IMG/VR virus record: IMGVR_UViG_3300037847_005281
Location: 5,080 to 37,757 of that record
From: a virus
DNA length: 32,678 nt
Strand: one strand, 5' to 3'
The notes below the pieces were generated by a model, which searched no databases, was not told where the DNA came from, and worked only from the letters and a program-made list of their open reading frames with translations. This document shows positions 11,574 to 18,629 of this stretch, piece after piece (position 1 is the stretch's first letter; every line of letters begins with the position of its first letter). The position numbers and the translations under genes were made by a program.

Positions 11574-13148
11574 ATGGTATTTCCAATTATCACTTTTGTT
11601 ACGGCTATTGCCATTGCCTTTATTGCGGCTTGGTTCTCAATAATAGGTCTTATGGCGATTTTTGCCGCCTCGGCATTGCCCGTAGCATTAATGGCTGGTT
11701 CACTTGAAGTCGGTAAATTAGTTGCCGCCTCTTGGGTTTACCGTAATTGGAAGAGGGCTCCATTTTTATTAAAAACATATCTAACGATAGCAGTTGTTGT
11801 TTTAATGTTCATCACAAGTATGGGCATTTTTGGTTTCTTATCTAAAGCACACTTAGACCAAGCCGCACAGGGAGAGGCTAGTAGTGCCAAGATAGAACGT
11901 ATAATAAGTGATATCGAAAGAAACGAGAATTTAATAAAAAGAACTGAATTAAAAATTGACAAACTCGATTCTGAGTCTAACAATGAATCTAGTGATATCA
12001 ATTCTCAAATCGATGCTGAACAACAACGTATGGATAATGCATATGCTCGTATTCAGCCAGCGATTGATGAACAAATGGAAATCATTAGAAATGAGCAAAA
12101 AGGTACAGAAGACCAGGTTCAATCATATACACTTCAAATAAATCGTATCAATGAAACATTAAACAAACTTGAAACTTATACTGATGGTATAGATAACAAG
12201 GATAATGTTAAAAAACTACAGGCCCTTGTTGGTACGAAGGTAGATGGTAGATATGGTTATCGTACTGCAAATGCAGTTGAAGATTTCAGAAAAGACCAAC
12301 TAAAAGAAAAAGAAAAGTTAATTAATATTATTGAAGATATTCGTAATTCTGTAGATACAGATGTTATTGACCAAGCACGTGAAGAAATTAAAAGATTACG
12401 TACTATGGCTGACAGAGAAATACAGAATGCACAAGATAATATCAATAGATTAAGAAACTCTTTGAATGCAGTTGGAGAAATTGATAATACAGTTGAAATA
12501 GAAGAACTAACTATCAAAGTACGAAATGCTGAGGAAGAAATCGAAGTCTGGCTTGACGAAAAGTTTGAATTAGAAAGTAAAGTCAGAGAGATTGAAGCCG
12601 AAGTAGGACCAATCAAATATATTGCTGAACTGATTTATGGTGAAACCAATCCCTCTATTATAGATTCGGCAGTAAGATGGTTGATTATTGTCTTTATTTT
12701 TGTGTTTGATCCACTAGCAGTTATCTTATTACTTGCGGCCAATTACAGTTTTGTTCATAGAAACGACCATTCTGGACGACAAGCAGAGATATTCGAATCT
12801 CTTTTTTCGAAAAATGAAAAGAAACCGCTTGACAAAGAAGAAGAAATAAGCGATAATAAAGAGATTGACACGGATTCAGAGGAAGTTGAAGAATCTGATG
12901 AAGTAGTCAAAGATGAAATAGAGAAAAAGGAAGATAACGAAACTGTGGAAGTTGAAGAAACTAAATCAGAAGATCCAAGTGGTGTTCATTTAGATCCTGC
13001 AGAAGTTGACTTAAAAAATCTTATAGAGAATGCTGATGAAGAAACTCTTAAGAAAATAAAAGACGATGCAGAAAGAGAAATAAATACTAAAAAGGAAAAG
13101 AAAGGCCAAGGCTGGCTAGATGATTTAGGCAAAGGCTTTTACAAGTAA
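11574..13148 (+). CDS. membrane protein with coiled coil and peptidoglycan-binding-like segment
   Basis: A 524-aa protein with two or three hydrophobic N-terminal segments (about 1-88), a long charged, probably coiled-coil region (about 95-355), a C-terminal transmembrane segment (about 364-390) and a very acidic tail. Residues about 212-240 (VKKLQALVGTKVDGRYGYRT, continuing with AVEDFRK) match the PG_binding_1 pattern, in which a short repeat binds cell-wall peptidoglycan. This suggests an envelope protein spanning from cytoplasm to periplasm. It is under a late promoter with translation-controlling hairpin, so late production seems required. Lysis control or wall remodelling before release is possible; I do not recognise an exact family. 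Confidence 0.7.
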   Translation: MVFPIITFVTAIAIAFIAAWFSIIGLMAIFAASALPVALMAGSLEVGKLVAASWVYRNWKRAPFLLKTYLTIAVVVLMFITSMGIFGFLSKAHLDQAAQGEASSAKIERIISDIERNENLIKRTELKIDKLDSESNNESSDINSQIDAEQQRMDNAYARIQPAIDEQMEIIRNEQKGTEDQVQSYTLQINRINETLNKLETYTDGIDNKDNVKKLQALVGTKVDGRYGYRTANAVEDFRKDQLKEKEKLINIIEDIRNSVDTDVIDQAREEIKRLRTMADREIQNAQDNINRLRNSLNAVGEIDNTVEIEELTIKVRNAEEEIEVWLDEKFELESKVREIEAEVGPIKYIAELIYGETNPSIIDSAVRWLIIVFIFVFDPLAVILLLAANYSFVHRNDHSGRQAEIFESLFSKNEKKPLDKEEEISDNKEIDTDSEEVEESDEVVKDEIEKKEDNETVEVEETKSEDPSGVHLDPAEVDLKNLIENADEETLKKIKDDAEREINTKKEKKGQGWLDDLGKGFYK

Positions 13149-13168
13149 ACAGAGAAAGTAGACAAAAA

Positions 13169-14440
13169 TTGTCAGACAAAAAAGATTATCATTGTTCGTT
13201 TTGTGGAAAACACAAGAATGAAATAAAAACTTTGATTGCAGGTCCGGCTAGTTACATTTGTAACGAGTGTATAGACCTTTGTCATTCAATCGTACACGAA
13301 AGAAAAAAATCTGACAAGATAGGTAAAAATTTAGACGGCGGCATTCCTACTCCCGATGAAATCAAAGAATTTTTAGATTTACACGTGATAGGACAAGCGG
13401 AAGCAAAAGAAGTCCTGAGTGTCGCCGTTTATAATCACTATAAAAGAGTAAATTTACCAGAAGACGATAACGATATAGAATTAGAAAAATCTAATGTTAT
13501 GATGCTTGGTCCATCAGGAACAGGTAAAACATTACTAGGTAAAACAATCGCAAAATTTTTAGAAGTACCATTTGCACAAGTTGATGCAACAACATTAACT
13601 GAAAGTGGTTATGTTGGTGAAGATGTTGAAAATGTAATTCAAAGATTATTAATGAATGCAGATTTTGATATTAAGAAAGCAGAACAAGGTATTATCTATA
13701 TTGACGAAATTGATAAAAAAGCAAAGAAAGGCGAAAACGTTTCAATAACAAAAGACGTATCAGGTGAAGGTGTTCAACAAGCATTACTAAAAATTGTTGA
13801 AGGTACTGTAGTACGTGTTCCACCAGGAGGTGGTCGTAAACACCCAGGTGCTGATATGCTTGAAGTTGATACAAGTAAAATTTTGTTTATTGTAGGTGGA
13901 GCCTTTGTTGGATTAGATAACATCATTAAGAAAAGATTAAACTCAAGTGGATCAATTGGATTTGGTGCAAATGTAGTAGCACCTGAAGAAGATAAAATAC
14001 AAGTTTCAAAAGAAGTATTAGCAGAAGATGTTATTAAGTATGGTATCATACCAGAGTTTATGGGAAGATTTCCTATCTTAGTAGGAATAGATGATTTAAC
14101 AAAAGACGAATTAACAAGAATTTTAACAGAACCTAAAAATAATCTTGTTGCACAATTTAAAAAGATTTTCAAATTAGATGGCGTAGAATTGAATTTCACA
14201 AAAGACGCAATCAAAGAAATAGCAAATCAGGCAAGTGAAAACAAAACAGGAGCAAGAGGACTACGTAGTGTATTAGAAAAATCATTATTAAAAATACAAT
14301 TTACATTACCTAAGTTACGAAAGAATGCAGGTCTTCAATCTGTAGAAATAACGGCTGATTTTATTAAAAGCAACAAAGAACCAATAATGGTATTTAAGGA
14401 ACCAAAATCAACAGGGACATCAAAAAATATAAATGAATAA
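13169..14440 (+). CDS. clpX: ClpX ATPase subunit of the Clp protease
   Basis: ClpX unfolds tagged proteins and feeds them to ClpP. The 423-aa protein is full length (E. coli 424). A zinc-binding domain (Cys 9, 12, 31, 34) is followed by Walker A GPSGTGKT (114-121), pore loop GYVG (147-150), Walker B IIYIDE (175-180), RKH loop (223-225) and the ClpP-contact loop IGFGA (263-267). All functional motifs are intact, so it could dock on host ClpP. The start is TTG at 13169, with AGAGAAAG upstream; no in-frame ATG is near. It overlaps infC, which overlaps rpsU. With a phage tmRNA (tag ending LALAA) and ClpS in the same window, a dedicated substrate-selection system is likely. Confidence 0.96.
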   Translation: MSDKKDYHCSFCGKHKNEIKTLIAGPASYICNECIDLCHSIVHERKKSDKIGKNLDGGIPTPDEIKEFLDLHVIGQAEAKEVLSVAVYNHYKRVNLPEDDNDIELEKSNVMMLGPSGTGKTLLGKTIAKFLEVPFAQVDATTLTESGYVGEDVENVIQRLLMNADFDIKKAEQGIIYIDEIDKKAKKGENVSITKDVSGEGVQQALLKIVEGTVVRVPPGGGRKHPGADMLEVDTSKILFIVGGAFVGLDNIIKKRLNSSGSIGFGANVVAPEEDKIQVSKEVLAEDVIKYGIIPEFMGRFPILVGIDDLTKDELTRILTEPKNNLVAQFKKIFKLDGVELNFTKDAIKEIANQASENKTGARGLRSVLEKSLLKIQFTLPKLRKNAGLQSVEITADFIKSNKEPIMVFKEPKSTGTSKNINE

Positions 14441-14975
14441 ACGACATAGAGAAGAACGTAATAAACCTTTTGTAATTTCAAATCACAGGATACGTTCTAA
14501 CGAATTGAGAGTGATTTCAGACGAAGGCGAACAACTTGGGATTTTATCTAAAAACGAAGCCCAAAATATTGCTGATGAAAAGCAATTAGATTTAATTTTA
14601 ATCGTACCAAATGCAGAACCGCCTGTAGCAAAAATAATTAGTTTAAATAAATATACTTACGAAATCAAAAAGCGAGAAAAGGATAGAGCAAAACAGGCAA
14701 GACAGAATTCAGTAGATATTAAGGAAGTTAAGTTTAGACCTAACATAGGTGAGAATGACCTTAAGATGAAACTGAAACAATGTCAAAAGTTTATTGACAA
14801 AGGCAATAAAGTAAAAATAACTATACAAATGAGAGGCAGAGAAAATTCTAGATCCACAGATGTACTAGAAAATTTCAATTCCCAATTCTCTGAGAATTTG
14901 AGTGGTTTCAAATTCGATGCACCTCTGAAACAAACAGGGAATAGAATAATGGGTATGTTGGTAAAAGATGAATAA
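14433..14975 (+). CDS. infC: translation initiation factor IF-3
   Basis: IF-3 binds the 30S subunit, keeps it free of 50S and checks start codon pairing. The 180-aa product has both domains. The N-domain includes NHRIRSNELRVISDEGEQLG and DLILIVPNAEPPVAKI. A Lys/Arg-rich linker follows, then the C-domain with DIKEVKFRPNIGENDL and KVKITIQMRGRE, the RNA-binding core. Length equals bacterial IF-3. It overlaps clpX upstream and rpsU downstream by 8 bases each (ATGAATAA junctions), so the three are translationally coupled. Unlike most host infC genes, it is not next to rpmI/rplT. Confidence 0.96.
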   Translation: MNKRHREERNKPFVISNHRIRSNELRVISDEGEQLGILSKNEAQNIADEKQLDLILIVPNAEPPVAKIISLNKYTYEIKKREKDRAKQARQNSVDIKEVKFRPNIGENDLKMKLKQCQKFIDKGNKVKITIQMRGRENSRSTDVLENFNSQFSENLSGFKFDAPLKQTGNRIMGMLVKDE

Positions 14976-15231
14976 CGAAAGAAACAATAAAAGACGTTGG
15001 AATAGCAATAATGATTTTGGTATTCGAAAGTCTGGAATACAAGTTGAAGTAAAGAACGGTCAATTTGAACGTGCAATGCGTAAGTTCAAAAAGAAAGTAA
15101 CTGAGGCTGGTATTATACAAGAAGTCAGGGAACGTAAATTTTTTGTTAAACCAAGTGAGATTAAACGAAAGGCACGTGATGCTGGACGTAAACGTTGGTT
15201 AAGAAAACAAAAAATGGATGAATGGAAATAA
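14968..15231 (+). CDS. rpsU: ribosomal protein bS21
   Basis: bS21 sits on the 30S platform near the anti-Shine-Dalgarno and affects mRNA selection. The 87-aa protein has an extra N-terminal extension of about 25 Asn/Arg-rich residues before the conserved core VEVKNGQFERAMRKFKKKV, then GIIQEVRERKFFVKPSEIKR and the basic tail. Phage bS21 is known from pelagiphages and can enter host ribosomes. Together with IF-3 in the same operon it could bias initiation towards phage messages (inference). Confidence 0.95.
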   Translation: MNNERNNKRRWNSNNDFGIRKSGIQVEVKNGQFERAMRKFKKKVTEAGIIQEVRERKFFVKPSEIKRKARDAGRKRWLRKQKMDEWK

Positions 15232-15232
15232 T

Positions 15233-15252
15233 AAAGGGGATTTCTCCCCTTT
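15233..15252. terminator. hairpin between convergent genes
   Basis: AAAGGGGA (15233-15240) and TCCCCTTT (15245-15252) form a perfect 8-bp stem with a TTTC loop, 1 base after the rpsU stop and 9 bases from the end of the minus-strand gene at 15262. It probably terminates both. Confidence 0.75.
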
Positions 15253-15261
15253 ACTATATAA

Positions 15262-15579
15262 TTAGAATAAGTGGTCAGTAATTTCTTCTTCAAAAATTGG
15301 TTGAGCACCATTGAAAGATGCAAGTTGAGATTCAATATCTGCAACAACTGTATCTCTAGTTGATTCATCAGGATATACGAATGTCGTTACACCTTCAAAT
15401 TTGTCCTCTGTTAATGCTTCCTGAAAGTTTGATGCATCAGAAATATCAACACCAGCATTTGTTAAAGAATTTTTTAGAATTGCTACATAATCTGTGTAGT
15501 TATTCTCTGACACAATTTGGTCTACCGTATCATATTGCTTTACAATATGCGGATAGAAAACTTTAGTTATTTTAATCAT
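15262..15579 (-). CDS. hypothetical protein, 105 aa
   Basis: The ATG at 15579 (MIKITKVFYPHIVKQYDTVD) is chosen over an upstream in-frame start because TAGGAGG lies 8 bases before it. An acidic soluble protein with no recognised family. It lies alone on the minus strand between rpsU and a + gene. A minus-strand late box is 39 bases upstream. Confidence 0.72.
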   Translation of the reverse strand: MIKITKVFYPHIVKQYDTVDQIVSENNYTDYVAILKNSLTNAGVDISDASNFQEALTEDKFEGVTTFVYPDESTRDTVVADIESQLASFNGAQPIFEEEITDHLF

Positions 15580-15617
15580 TAGGTGGCCTCCTAGAATAAA
15601 TATTAATTGTGTACAAG

Positions 15618-15625
15618 TATTTATC
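15618..15625 (-). promoter_or_regulatory. T4-like late promoter box, minus strand
   Basis: GATAAATA on the minus strand, 39 bases before the start at 15579, in the gap between two divergent genes. Confidence 0.6.
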
Positions 15626-15639
15626 ACAAAGAAAAGAAA

Positions 15640-15879
15640 ATGACAATAGATTTAGATAAATTAACATTAAGAGAACTACAAAAAGAGAGTACTAGAGCCT
15701 TATTAACTATGGACGGTACTAGTCACGGTATTTCTCAATTCAATAAAAAAGCACATCATAATAGTCAACTTTGGTATAAGGCTGTTTTGGAACATTATAT
15801 CAAAGAATACGGCGGATTACCAAGAGATATAGGACCTGCAAAAGATATTGTTTTAATGAGTGAAATGATTGGCTGTTAA
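15640..15879 (+). CDS. hypothetical protein, 79 aa
   Basis: The ATG at 15640 (MTIDLDKLTLRELQKES) is preferred to an upstream in-frame start at 15607, which would overlap the minus-strand promoter. A soluble helical protein with several histidines and a terminal cysteine. A weak late-like box (AATAAATA, 15595-15602) could drive it. No family recognised. Confidence 0.6.
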   Translation: MTIDLDKLTLRELQKESTRALLTMDGTSHGISQFNKKAHHNSQLWYKAVLEHYIKEYGGLPRDIGPAKDIVLMSEMIGC

Positions 15880-15881
15880 AT

Positions 15882-15889
15882 GATAAATA
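15882..15889 (+). promoter_or_regulatory. T4-like late promoter box before the riboswitch
   Basis: GATAAATA; the predicted start near 15896 coincides with the first paired base of the glutamine-II-type aptamer. Confidence 0.6.
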
Positions 15890-15895
15890 TATGTA

Positions 15896-15967
15896 CGTTC
15901 AGGCAATATAGCCCGGAAGTAGCATAATGTGAAGGAACGCACTTAAACCTTTAACCGGGAGAGTGCA
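15896..15967 (+). promoter_or_regulatory. glutamine-II (downstream-peptide) riboswitch
   Basis: The element has the conserved core of glutamine riboswitches: CGTTCA at 15896, GGAAGTAG at 15915-15922, and GAAGGAACGC at 15931-15940. CGTTC pairs with GAACG (P1), GGC with GCC (15902-15913), and CCCGG (15912-15916) with CCGGG (15955-15959) as a pseudoknot crossing P1. CCGGGAGAG includes the ribosome site of the 32-aa ORF at 15968, so glutamine binding would hide it. GCACT (15939-15943) with AGTGC (15962-15966) gives a possible alternative fold. The pattern and the small ORF behind it match the class found in marine cyanobacteria, cyanophages and ocean metagenomes. Confidence 0.85.
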
Positions 15968-16066
15968 ATGGATTTATTCGCTATATGGTGCTTTAAACGT
16001 GAGATTTCACTACGAAAAATAAAGAAAATTGAACTTTTATTAAGAAAAAGACGTATTTGCACTTGA
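15968..16066 (+). CDS. glutamine-riboswitch downstream peptide, 32 aa
   Basis: The ORF opens 8 bases after the riboswitch's CCGGG and encodes a 32-aa peptide: a hydrophobic N-terminus (MDLFAIWCF) followed by a very basic helix with ten Lys/Arg. Downstream peptides of glutamine-II riboswitches are of this size. Some basic small proteins under glutamine riboswitches in cyanobacteria inhibit glutamine synthetase; a similar role here is only a hypothesis. Its last bases overlap the -35 of the hsp20 promoter. Confidence 0.72.
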   Translation: MDLFAIWCFKREISLRKIKKIELLLRKRRICT

Positions 16067-16090
16067 CATTTCCAAAAAAATGATTATATT
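16063..16090 (+). promoter_or_regulatory. sigma70 promoter for hsp20
   Basis: TTGACA at 16063-16068 and TATATT at 16085-16090, 16 bp apart, about 90 bases before the hsp20 start. Confidence 0.75.
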
Positions 16091-16112
16091 AATAGTATAT
16101 GCATAATTTATG

Positions 16113-16120
16113 CATAAATA
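16113..16120 (+). promoter_or_regulatory. T4-like late promoter box for hsp20
   Basis: CATAAATA, 63 bases before hsp20, downstream of the sigma70 promoter, giving early and late expression. Confidence 0.55.
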
Positions 16121-16182
16121 ACAGTGTAGATTGCTTTGATAGGGTCTACATAAATTAACTTGCTTAAAAAAGGAGTATTATT

Positions 16183-16626
16183 ATGACAAGAAACGCACTA
16201 TCAATTTTTAACCAGTTACGTCCTGTAACTGTAGGCTTTGACAATATGTTTGACCATTTCGAATCTATGTTCGATGGAGACGTATTCTCAGTACCACAAG
16301 TAAACTTTCCACCATACAACATCGTAAAGACTGGTGATTTTACTTATGATGTAGAACTAGCACTTGCTGGTTACTCAAAAGATGACATTACAGTAGATTA
16401 TGCTGATAATGTACTAACTGTAAAATCAATCAAGAAATCTGATGAAAGTAAAGATGAAGACGGTGTTCTTCATAGAGGTATCGCAAAAAGATATTTCTCA
16501 AAAGCATTTACTATCGCAGATGATGTTGAAGTAAGAGGTGCAGAGTTGAAAGATGGACTTCTAAAAATCTCTATGGAAAGAATTGTTCCAGAGGGTAAAA
16601 AGCCTAGAAGTATCGACATCAAATAA
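16183..16626 (+). CDS. Hsp20/alpha-crystallin small heat shock protein
   Basis: Small heat shock proteins hold unfolding proteins for later refolding. The 147-aa protein is IbpA-like: N-terminal MTRNALSIFNQLRPVTVGFD, an alpha-crystallin domain from about residue 43 (PPYNIVKTGDFTYDVELALAGY, DDITVDYADNVLTVK) and a C-terminal SIDIK with the I-x-I motif used in oligomerisation. Full length. A strong AAGGAG ribosome site precedes it, with dual sigma70 and late promoters, and an intrinsic terminator follows. Hsp20 genes are frequent in T4-like marine phages and may help head or tail assembly. Confidence 0.94.
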   Translation: MTRNALSIFNQLRPVTVGFDNMFDHFESMFDGDVFSVPQVNFPPYNIVKTGDFTYDVELALAGYSKDDITVDYADNVLTVKSIKKSDESKDEDGVLHRGIAKRYFSKAFTIADDVEVRGAELKDGLLKISMERIVPEGKKPRSIDIK

Positions 16627-16629
16627 TAC

Positions 16630-16658
16630 TTGAAACCTAATCAGGTTTCTGATATAAT
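16630..16658 (+). promoter_or_regulatory. possible sigma70 promoter for clpS overlapping a hairpin
   Basis: TTGAAA (16630) and TATAAT (16653-16658) are 17 bp apart. The spacer contains a hairpin GAAACCT/AGGTTTC (16632-16649). Its start near 16665 would fall inside the left arm of the following terminator, so only upstream transcripts would terminate. Confidence 0.45.
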
Positions 16659-16661
16659 ATT

Positions 16662-16691
16662 AGGAGAGGCGAGAAATTGCCTCTCCTTTTT
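16662..16691 (+). terminator. intrinsic terminator after hsp20
   Basis: AGGAGAGGC (16662-16670) and GCCTCTCCT (16679-16687) form a perfect 9-bp stem with an 8-base loop, followed by a T run. This is the clearest rho-independent terminator in the window. Confidence 0.92.
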
Positions 16692-16704
16692 ATCTTTAAA
16701 AACA

Positions 16705-16712
16705 GATAAATA
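16705..16712 (+). promoter_or_regulatory. T4-like late promoter box for clpS
   Basis: GATAAATA, 27 bases before the clpS start and downstream of the hsp20 terminator. Confidence 0.6.
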
Positions 16713-16738
16713 TTAGTATACAGTGGGAAGTAAGTATT

Positions 16739-17053
16739 ATGCAAACACAAAATGAAAGTGTAACATCAGTTGATACGGCATCGACTATAAAAATAGCAAC
16801 ACCAAAAAGATATTATGTTGTTATGCATAACGATGACCAAACACCTATTGACTTTGTTGTTAAAGTACTTATGGAACTGTATCATCACGACCAACAAACA
16901 TCAGCCGACTTAGCAAATAAAATTCATATAGACCAAAAAGCAATAGTCGGAATGTATAATTTAGAAATAGCGGAACAAAAGGTGGAAGAGACTCACGGGA
17001 CAAGCAGGGCACATGGTTACCCATTAACGGTAACATTGGAACAGGCAGATTAA
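16739..17053 (+). CDS. clpS: ClpS adaptor protein
   Basis: ClpS binds N-degron substrates and delivers them to ClpAP (or ClpCP). The 104-aa protein has a flexible N-terminal extension (about 20 residues) and the core RYYVVMHNDDQTPIDFVVKV, containing the NDD-x-T-P-[IM] substrate pocket, then KAIVGMYNLEIAEQKVEE and PLTVTLEQ. No ClpA is in the window, so it would act through a host ClpA. Binding host ClpA could also redirect that protease. A ribosome-site-like GGGAAG and late box precede it. Its coupling with phage ClpX and tmRNA suggests control over both degradation routes. Confidence 0.92.
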   Translation: MQTQNESVTSVDTASTIKIATPKRYYVVMHNDDQTPIDFVVKVLMELYHHDQQTSADLANKIHIDQKAIVGMYNLEIAEQKVEETHGTSRAHGYPLTVTLEQAD

Positions 17054-17073
17054 GCACCGTCCGGAGACTCACA

Positions 17074-17781
17074 ATGAATTTTCATAAATTTTTACAATAT
17101 AACACGGATAACCTCCGTCTTGGATGGGATTTACTAGAAAAGGTTTCAAGTCACGCAGAATATTATCTACTACAAAGATTTCCAAAAGATAAACAAAAAG
17201 AACTTTGTAATGTCGCAGATAGAGTACATATGACCGAAAGTGTCCCACCAAATTTCGATTTGAATTTAGTAGTAGCAAGAGGCCCAGGAGGAACATTGGG
17301 TAGTATAGAAACAATAGATTTACCAAGTGAACAATTAATACGTGCAGTAGGTAATCCTTGGCAGGGTTGCAATGCATTAAAATGTAACGTTGGTGTAATT
17401 AACTTAATTTCAATGTTGCCTTGTTTTCCTGAAAACGTAGGAGAATTTCCTGTTCAAGAAAGCGACTTACTAAAAGATGTAGAATATATTTTATCTGAAA
17501 TGAAAGATACACCAAGTATCATAGCAGGTGATTTTCATATGGATCCAAATCATAAAGAAATAAATCAACTGATTGGAGACTATGGATTTAAATCATATCT
17601 AGATTCTTATCCTACATTTAAAACTAACTCAGGTAAATTGATAAATTTAGACAAGATGATTTCTAATGCAGATATCAAAGTAAAAGATATTAAGGTGCAT
17701 ACTGAAAATACAAAAGAAATATCACAAGGTCATTATCCAATTACGTATGAAATTAGTTGGGATTCGATAAAAGATAAATAA
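17074..17781 (+). CDS. endonuclease/exonuclease/phosphatase-like protein, degenerate
   Basis: The C-terminal part of this 235-aa protein resembles the EEP (DNase I-like) fold: IIAGDFHMDP aligns with the GDFN motif, INLDKMISNADIKVKDI with the L-D-x-I/M strand, and QGHYPITYEI with the terminal SDHYP motif. The catalytic Asn of GDFN and Asp of SDH are replaced, so activity as a nuclease or phosphatase is doubtful. The first 140 residues are not recognisable. It lies 20 bases after clpS with its own GGAG ribosome site. Confidence 0.55.
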   Translation: MNFHKFLQYNTDNLRLGWDLLEKVSSHAEYYLLQRFPKDKQKELCNVADRVHMTESVPPNFDLNLVVARGPGGTLGSIETIDLPSEQLIRAVGNPWQGCNALKCNVGVINLISMLPCFPENVGEFPVQESDLLKDVEYILSEMKDTPSIIAGDFHMDPNHKEINQLIGDYGFKSYLDSYPTFKTNSGKLINLDKMISNADIKVKDIKVHTENTKEISQGHYPITYEISWDSIKDK

Positions 17782-17796
17782 ACTTAGTACATAATT

Positions 17797-17804
17797 GATA
17801 AATA
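17797..17804 (+). promoter_or_regulatory. T4-like late promoter box for the TTT cassette
   Basis: GATAAATA, 73 bases before the first oxygenase. It is followed by a leader hairpin, GAGC-GACTT (17822-17830) with AAGTC (17839-17843) and GCTC (17851-17854). The leader matches no class I recognise. Confidence 0.6.
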
Positions 17805-17876
17805 AAAGTACGTTATAAAAAGAGCGACTTGCTGAAATAAGTCAGTTAATGCTCAGAGCCTATAAAAGGACCAAAA

Positions 17877-18629
17877 ATGACAAATCGATCCCAACAAGGG
17901 TATCGAAAATACCAGAACTGGAATGGTTCACGTTGGTTATATACACGTGAACAATCACAATGGCATTTTGATACTAAATCAGATACACAAGACTTTCAGC
18001 CTATTTGCCAATTTATTGGTGATTGGGATTTTTCTGTACAGAAAGCAATGAAACGTGTTGTTGATTGTACTTGGGCAAATCGTAATTATTTCTCAAAAAA
18101 TCCAGATGAAAATAAGAAACCGATGTATTCTGCAAGTGCGGAAGAAATGGACTTGTTTAGAGCGGGTGCAAATCCAAAACAAGAAATATTTCAACGTGCG
18201 GTAGCAGACGATATTCCCATATTTCAAAAAATTGCTAGTCACTTAAAACTAGAAGATCCATCAGTTAAATTTCATAATCAAAGACCTGGACAAACTCTTA
18301 ATTTACATATTGATAATTTTGCTGGTCGTAAAGAACGTGGCAATAGTTTCAAAGAAATAAAAGTAGACAGAAATCCTGACGCAATGAGAAGATTTGTTGT
18401 GATGCTAGATGATTGGAAACACGGACAAGTGTTTATGTTAGGAAATCAAGTTTGGCATCGTTGGAACAAAGGCGATTGTATAACTTGGAACTGGCGTGAT
18501 ATTCCACACTGTACAAGTAATATGGGTTGGGATAATAGACCTATGTTACAGATAACAGGTTGGACTACAAAAGAAACTATTGAAGTTGTAAACAACGGCA
18601 GTTTTGAAAAGAAAGTAGAGATATGTTAG
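17877..18629 (+). CDS. 2OG-Fe(II) oxygenase-like protein A
   Basis: The 250-aa protein carries the 2-oxoglutarate oxygenase signature: metal ligands H144-x-D146 (LHIDNF), distal His211 (DIPHCTSN) and R221 ten residues later (DNRPMLQ) for binding 2-oxoglutarate. It is clearly paralogous to protein B at 20065-20781; both share DNFAGRKERGNSF, MLDDWKHGQVF and NMGW-x-x-RPMLQ. Its stop overlaps the tctA start by 7 bases, so oxygenase and transporter are translationally coupled. The pair flanking a permease is striking. Substrate unknown; 2-oxoglutarate use is inferred from the motif. Confidence 0.8.
   Translation: MTNRSQQGYRKYQNWNGSRWLYTREQSQWHFDTKSDTQDFQPICQFIGDWDFSVQKAMKRVVDCTWANRNYFSKNPDENKKPMYSASAEEMDLFRAGANPKQEIFQRAVADDIPIFQKIASHLKLEDPSVKFHNQRPGQTLNLHIDNFAGRKERGNSFKEIKVDRNPDAMRRFVVMLDDWKHGQVFMLGNQVWHRWNKGDCITWNWRDIPHCTSNMGWDNRPMLQITGWTTKETIEVVNNGSFEKKVEIC

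Noticed and set aside
12257-12616. Minus-strand frame of 119 codons in the coiled-coil region
   Set aside because: Ser-rich translation that mirrors Glu/Arg codons of the + strand gene; no start signals.
13774-14214. Minus-strand frame of 146 codons within clpX
   Set aside because: Fully inside a complete, well-conserved clpX frame; shadow.
17074-17781. Active DNase I-like nuclease
   Set aside because: The fold motifs are visible, but key residues of GDFN and SDH are changed, so an active enzyme is not claimed.
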